From Bordetella trematum (GTDB lineage Bacteria; Pseudomonadota; Gammaproteobacteria; Burkholderiales; Burkholderiaceae_B), in the NCBI RefSeq assembly GCF_900078335.1, contig NZ_FKBR01000014.1, positions 62,272 through 126,271 of the forward strand: a DNA stretch of 64,000 nt, given 5' to 3'. How positions within the stretch are numbered: position 1 is the stretch's first letter; every line of letters starts with the position of its first letter. A model generated the notes under the pieces. It saw only the letters and a list, made by a program, of their open reading frames with translations, made no database searches and was not told the DNA's origin. Below, piece by piece: positions 61,141 to 64,000 of the stretch. The translations under genes were made by a program, and so were the position numbers.

Positions 61141-61205
61141 GTTCCGGCTCTTTTTGCGTGAAAGAAAAAGGGAAAAACGGGCGGCGGCAACTGCGCCATA
61201 CACAA

Positions 61206-61232
61206 GATAGGGGTTATAGGGCCATTTTTCAA
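61206..61232 (-). promoter_or_regulatory. Sigma32 (heat-shock)-like promoter of cbpA-cbpM
   Basis: On the minus strand TTGAAA (61227-61232), 13 bases, then CCCCTATC (61206-61213). This closely follows the heat-shock consensus of TTGAA, 13-15 bases, CCCCAT. The untranslated leader would be about 60 bases. Confidence 0.65.
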
Positions 61233-61306
61233 TGCACTGCCGCAAATGCGGCGTGTCGCAAGCAGCAGGCATAATCCAGGCATCACCCACTCCATCGCGC
61301 AATGCC

Positions 61307-61792
61307 ATGATTTCCGTCACCCAAGCCGATCTGCACAACCCCGACGATGGCCAGGCCATCCTGACCCTGCTGGACGAGTACGCCCGCGACCCCATGGGCG
61401 GCGGCGCACCGCTGGACCCCGCAGTGCGCGCCCGGCTGATCGACGAACTGGCCAAGCGCCCGACCGCGCGCGTGCTCATCGCGCGCGACGAGGCCGGTCC
61501 GGCCGGTCTGGCGATCACCTTCGAGGGGTTTTCCACCTTCGCCGGAAAACCGCTGCTGAACCTGCACGATTTCATGGTGTCGGCCCGCTGCCGGGGCCAG
61601 GGCGTGGGCCTTCGCCTGCTGGCCGCGCTGGACGAACTGGCGCGCAGCCTGGGCTGCTGCAAACTCACCCTGGAAGTACTGGAAGGCAACGAAGCCGCGC
61701 GCAGGCTCTACCGCAAGGCGGGCTACGAAGGCTACGCCCTGCAGGCCGAACATGGACAGGCCCATTTCTGGCAGAAGAAGCTCGAAGCCTGA
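61307..61792 (+). CDS. GNAT family N-acetyltransferase
   Basis: A 161-residue acetyltransferase. The acetyl-CoA loop is VSARCRGQGVGLRLLAALDE, followed by LTLEVLEGNEAARRLYRKAG and YEGYAL, typical motif A and B regions. ATG 61307 (MISVTQADLH) is the family-like start; the frame upstream to 61232 overlaps the cbpA promoter region. Acceptor unknown. Confidence 0.9.
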   Translation: MISVTQADLHNPDDGQAILTLLDEYARDPMGGGAPLDPAVRARLIDELAKRPTARVLIARDEAGPAGLAITFEGFSTFAGKPLLNLHDFMVSARCRGQGVGLRLLAALDELARSLGCCKLTLEVLEGNEAARRLYRKAGYEGYALQAEHGQAHFWQKKLEA

Positions 61793-61853
61793 GCGCGCCT
61801 GAGACACCGCCGCCGCCGAACACGGCCCACCCCCTACCCGCAAGGATCCCACA

Positions 61854-62183
61854 ATGAAAATGCAAGACATCCCCTTTGGCGTCACGGACTGGAGCACGGT
61901 CGAGCCGACCGAGCACCCGGGCGAGACGGGCAAGGCCATCTGGCGCACGCGTCACTTCGGTGACATCCGCGTGCGCATGGTCGAATACACGCCCGGCTAC
62001 CTGGCCGACCACTGGTGCAGCAAAGGCCACATCCTCTTCTGCCTGGAAGGCGAGCTGCACACCGAACTCGATGACGGCCGCCACATGGTGCTCACCCCCG
62101 GCACCAGCTACCAGGTCGCCGACCAGGCCGAAGCGCACCGCTCCTCCACCCCGGTAGGCGCAAAGCTCTTCATCGTCGACTGA
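61854..62183 (+). CDS. DHCW-motif cupin-fold protein
   Basis: A 109-residue single-domain cupin. The conserved ADHWCSKGHILFCLEGELH block carries the Asp-His-Trp-Cys residues that name this small family and a metal-type His; the second cupin motif is LTPGTSYQVADQAEAH. Function is unknown. It follows the GNAT gene by 61 bases and has a GGAT-like ribosome site. Confidence 0.85.
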   Translation: MKMQDIPFGVTDWSTVEPTEHPGETGKAIWRTRHFGDIRVRMVEYTPGYLADHWCSKGHILFCLEGELHTELDDGRHMVLTPGTSYQVADQAEAHRSSTPVGAKLFIVD

Positions 62184-62349
62184 GGCCCCCGCGCGCGCGG
62201 CACCAGACGAGAACCAAAATGCCGCGCCAGCGCTGCGCAGCGGATGACTGACGCCGCGCACATGCGCTACGCTAGTCGCGGGCGGCCACAAACGCGCAGC
62301 GCCGCCCGCCGCCGCCCTGGCGGCTGAACTGCCCCGCCGGAGATCACCC

Positions 62350-62991
62350 TTGACTGCCCCCCTGACGCTGTACGTGGATGCCAACTTCCTCAGCCCCTAC
62401 GCGATGTCGGTCCATGTGGCCCTGAGCGAAAAGGGGCTGCCGTTCGAAGTCCGCCTGGTGGACCTGGCGGCCCGCGAACAGATGATGGTGCCGTTTCAAC
62501 AACGCGCGCTGACCTGTCGGGTGCCCGCGCTCACGCACGACGACTTTCCGCTGACCGAATCCAGCGCCATCGCCGAGTATCTCGAAGAATCCTTCCCGCC
62601 GCCGCAATACGCGGCCCTGTATCCCGCCGAGCCGCGCCTGCGGGCACGCACGCGCCAATTGCAGGCCTGGCTGCGCAGCGACCTGGGCGCCCTGCGCAAG
62701 GAACGCTCCACCGAACATGTTTTCCACGAGGCGTCACAGGCGCCGCTCGGCCCGCAGGCCCAGGTCGACGCCGCCAAGCTGCTGCATGTCGCGCAACTGG
62801 TGCTCAAGCCCGGCCAGACCCAGCTCTTCGGGCAATGGTGTCTGGCCGACACCGAGCTGGCGCTCATGCTCAAGCGCCTGTCGCCCGGCCAGCAGGAACT
62901 GCCTGCCTGGCTGCATGACTACGCCAGCCGGCAATGGGAGCGACCGTCCGTGCAGCAATGGGTCGAACACAACCAGGCCGCACGCGCCTGA
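62350..62991 (+). CDS. Glutathione transferase (YfcF-like)
   Basis: A 213-residue GST. The thioredoxin-like N-domain starts LTLYVDANFLSPYAMSVHVA with Ser/Tyr at the usual glutathione site, and RVPALTHDDFPLTESSAIAE carries the cis-Pro and glutathione-contact region. An all-helical C-domain follows. TTG 62350 is used as start because GGAGATCACC precedes it and no in-frame ATG is near. It appears monocistronic. Confidence 0.88.
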   Translation: MTAPLTLYVDANFLSPYAMSVHVALSEKGLPFEVRLVDLAAREQMMVPFQQRALTCRVPALTHDDFPLTESSAIAEYLEESFPPPQYAALYPAEPRLRARTRQLQAWLRSDLGALRKERSTEHVFHEASQAPLGPQAQVDAAKLLHVAQLVLKPGQTQLFGQWCLADTELALMLKRLSPGQQELPAWLHDYASRQWERPSVQQWVEHNQAARA

Positions 62992-63025
62992 GCGCCACCA
63001 CCGGGGCAGGCCCCGCCCGGCGCAT

Positions 63026-63040
63026 TGTTGCGGCGCAACA
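63026..63040. promoter_or_regulatory. TGTTGC-N3-GCAACA palindrome before the DUF3141 gene
   Basis: A perfect 6-bp inverted repeat 85 bases upstream of the gene start. TGTAAT (63051) downstream could be a -10. It may be an operator, possibly for a PHA-granule regulator such as PhaR; that link is inference. Confidence 0.4.
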
Positions 63041-63124
63041 TGGAATGCGGTGTAATGGACAGGTTACCCCTATCCCCTTCCCGATCCGGGAGCCGGCTAC
63101 CCGCCGGTCAAGCAGGAGACCGTC

Positions 63125-64000
63125 ATGGCAACTTCGGCTAAGCCCAGAAAGCCCCATGCCGCCAGCGCGCCCGCCAAGGGCGCTGCCGCCGCCCCCCCTT
63201 TCCCCGCTGCCTTTTCGCTGCCCACGTTGCCGGGCCTGTCGCCCGAAGTGATGCAGGCCCTGCCCGGCCCGGCGCTGGCCCACGCGGCCGCCAGCTACGC
63301 CGTCGATGCCTGGCAGCGCAGCGTGCTGTACCTGGATGTGATGCGCCAGCGCGGCAACCAGTACCTGGACCACATGGCCAAGCGCGCGCCCAATGTGCTG
63401 GCCATGGAAGCCGAGGTGCTGCTGGACGGCCGCGAATTCGAGCGCCCGGTCAACTACATGCTGCTGCGCATCGTGCCGCCGGCCGATACGCCGGCCGATC
63501 CCGAGAAGCGTCCCTTCCTGGTCGTGGACCCGCGCGCCGGCCACGGCCCCGGCATCGGCGGTTTCAAATCCGAAAGCGAAATCGGCGTGGCCGTGCGGGC
63601 CGGCCATCCCTGCTATTTCGCCTCCTTCCTGCCGCAGCCCACGCCCACCCAGACCGTCGAAGACGTGATGCGTGCCGAGGCGCGCTTTCTGGAAGAAATC
63701 ATCGCCCGCCATCCGGATGCCGAAGGCAAGCCGGTGGTGGTGGGCAATTGCCAGGCCGGCTGGCAGATCATGATGACCGCCGCCATGCGCCCCGAATTGT
63801 TCGGCCCCATCATCGTGGCTGGCGCGCCGCTGTCATACTGGGCCGGCTGGCGCGGCAAGAACCCCATGCGCTACAGCGGCGGCATGCTGGGCGGCAGCTG
63901 GATCACCGAGATGACCAGCGACCTGGGCGACGGCAAGTTCGACGGCGCCTGGCTGGTGCAGAACTTCGAGAACCTGAACCCGGCCAACACCTTGTGGGGC
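63125..64000 (+). CDS. DUF3141 (PHA-synthase-like alpha/beta hydrolase) protein, 5' part
   Basis: The first 292 codons run off the window end. After an Ala/Pro-rich lead (about 1-35), the region LSPEVMQALPGPALAHAAAS and YAVDAWQRSVLYLDVMRQRG is helical. An alpha/beta-hydrolase core follows with nucleophile elbow VVVGNCQAGWQIM, in which Cys takes the nucleophile place as in polyhydroxyalkanoate synthases and DUF3141 proteins. ATG 63125 follows AGGAGACCGTC, a strong ribosome site. Role in PHA or phosphate-acetyl metabolism is unproven. Confidence 0.85.
   Translation, partial: MATSAKPRKPHAASAPAKGAAAAPPFPAAFSLPTLPGLSPEVMQALPGPALAHAAASYAVDAWQRSVLYLDVMRQRGNQYLDHMAKRAPNVLAMEAEVLLDGREFERPVNYMLLRIVPPADTPADPEKRPFLVVDPRAGHGPGIGGFKSESEIGVAVRAGHPCYFASFLPQPTPTQTVEDVMRAEARFLEEIIARHPDAEGKPVVVGNCQAGWQIMMTAAMRPELFGPIIVAGAPLSYWAGWRGKNPMRYSGGMLGGSWITEMTSDLGDGKFDGAWLVQNFENLNPANTLWG

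Noticed and set aside
1-64000. CRISPR arrays, toxin-antitoxin pairs, restriction-modification or phage-defence islands
   Set aside because: No spaced repeats, no small paired toxin-like genes and no nuclease/methylase clusters were found; AddAB is the only nuclease system and is a repair system.

Overview
The window is 64 kb of high-GC, densely coded chromosome from a betaproteobacterium, most likely Alcaligenaceae of the Bordetella/Achromobacter type. Three things point there: solute-binding proteins of the Bug (TctC) type without permeases, the core gene orders dnaX-ybaB-recR and fba-purC-purE-purK-tsaC, and an extra IF-1 gene. This assignment is inference; no rRNA is present. There is no phage, insertion sequence, plasmid gene or CRISPR array.

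Layout. 1-4.2 kb: NitT/TauT-type ABC importer with a family III CoA-transferase. 4.2-13.7 kb: replication and repair genes recR, ybaB, dnaX, the 4.5S RNA gene and an AddA/AddB-like helicase-nuclease pair. 13.8-24.4 kb: MFS transporter with a coupled micro-protein, VOC protein, tRNA-Arg(CCT), a PBP7-type D,D-peptidase, DJ-1 protein, YbaK, XerD, then a LysR gene divergent from a ThDP enzyme and glutaryl-CoA dehydrogenase. 24.4-36.6 kb: catabolic block described below. 36.7-43.4 kb: tsaC, purK, purE, purC, fba, dctA-like transporter. 43.5-54.2 kb: accessory catabolic operons with three orphan Bug proteins, gamma-glutamyltransferase, a GalB-like/RraA pair under an IclR regulator, and an esterase-like gene. 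54.2-64 kb: second infA with a structured leader, M23 peptidase, molybdopterin adenylyltransferase, Pit, AzlCD, CbpA/CbpM behind a sigma32-like promoter, GNAT, cupin, glutathione transferase, and the start of a DUF3141 (PHA-synthase-like) gene.

The most interesting region is 25.0-36.6 kb. A urocanase homologue whose conserved active-site Cys position is Ala lies beside a DUF917/S-methyl-thiohydantoin-desulfurase family protein, a LysR regulator, a divergent cyclic amidohydrolase whose HxH metal motif reads QxH, and an N-carbamoyl-amino-acid hydrolase. No histidine ammonia-lyase, HutI or HutG is present. This matches the lower part of the (S-methyl-)ergothioneine / thiourocanate route: thiourocanate, thiohydantoin propionate, hydantoin propionate, N-carbamoylglutamate, glutamate. 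The same operon continues into a CoA-transferase, a large/small acyl-CoA dehydrogenase pair and an MHS-type transporter. I propose that these import a (thio)imidazole-propionate and oxidise it to the (thio)urocanate that the hydratase needs.

Start codons were moved inward from the longest open frame where homology, overlap or a ribosome-binding site favoured it. Family assignments rest on motif recognition by eye; no database search was run.
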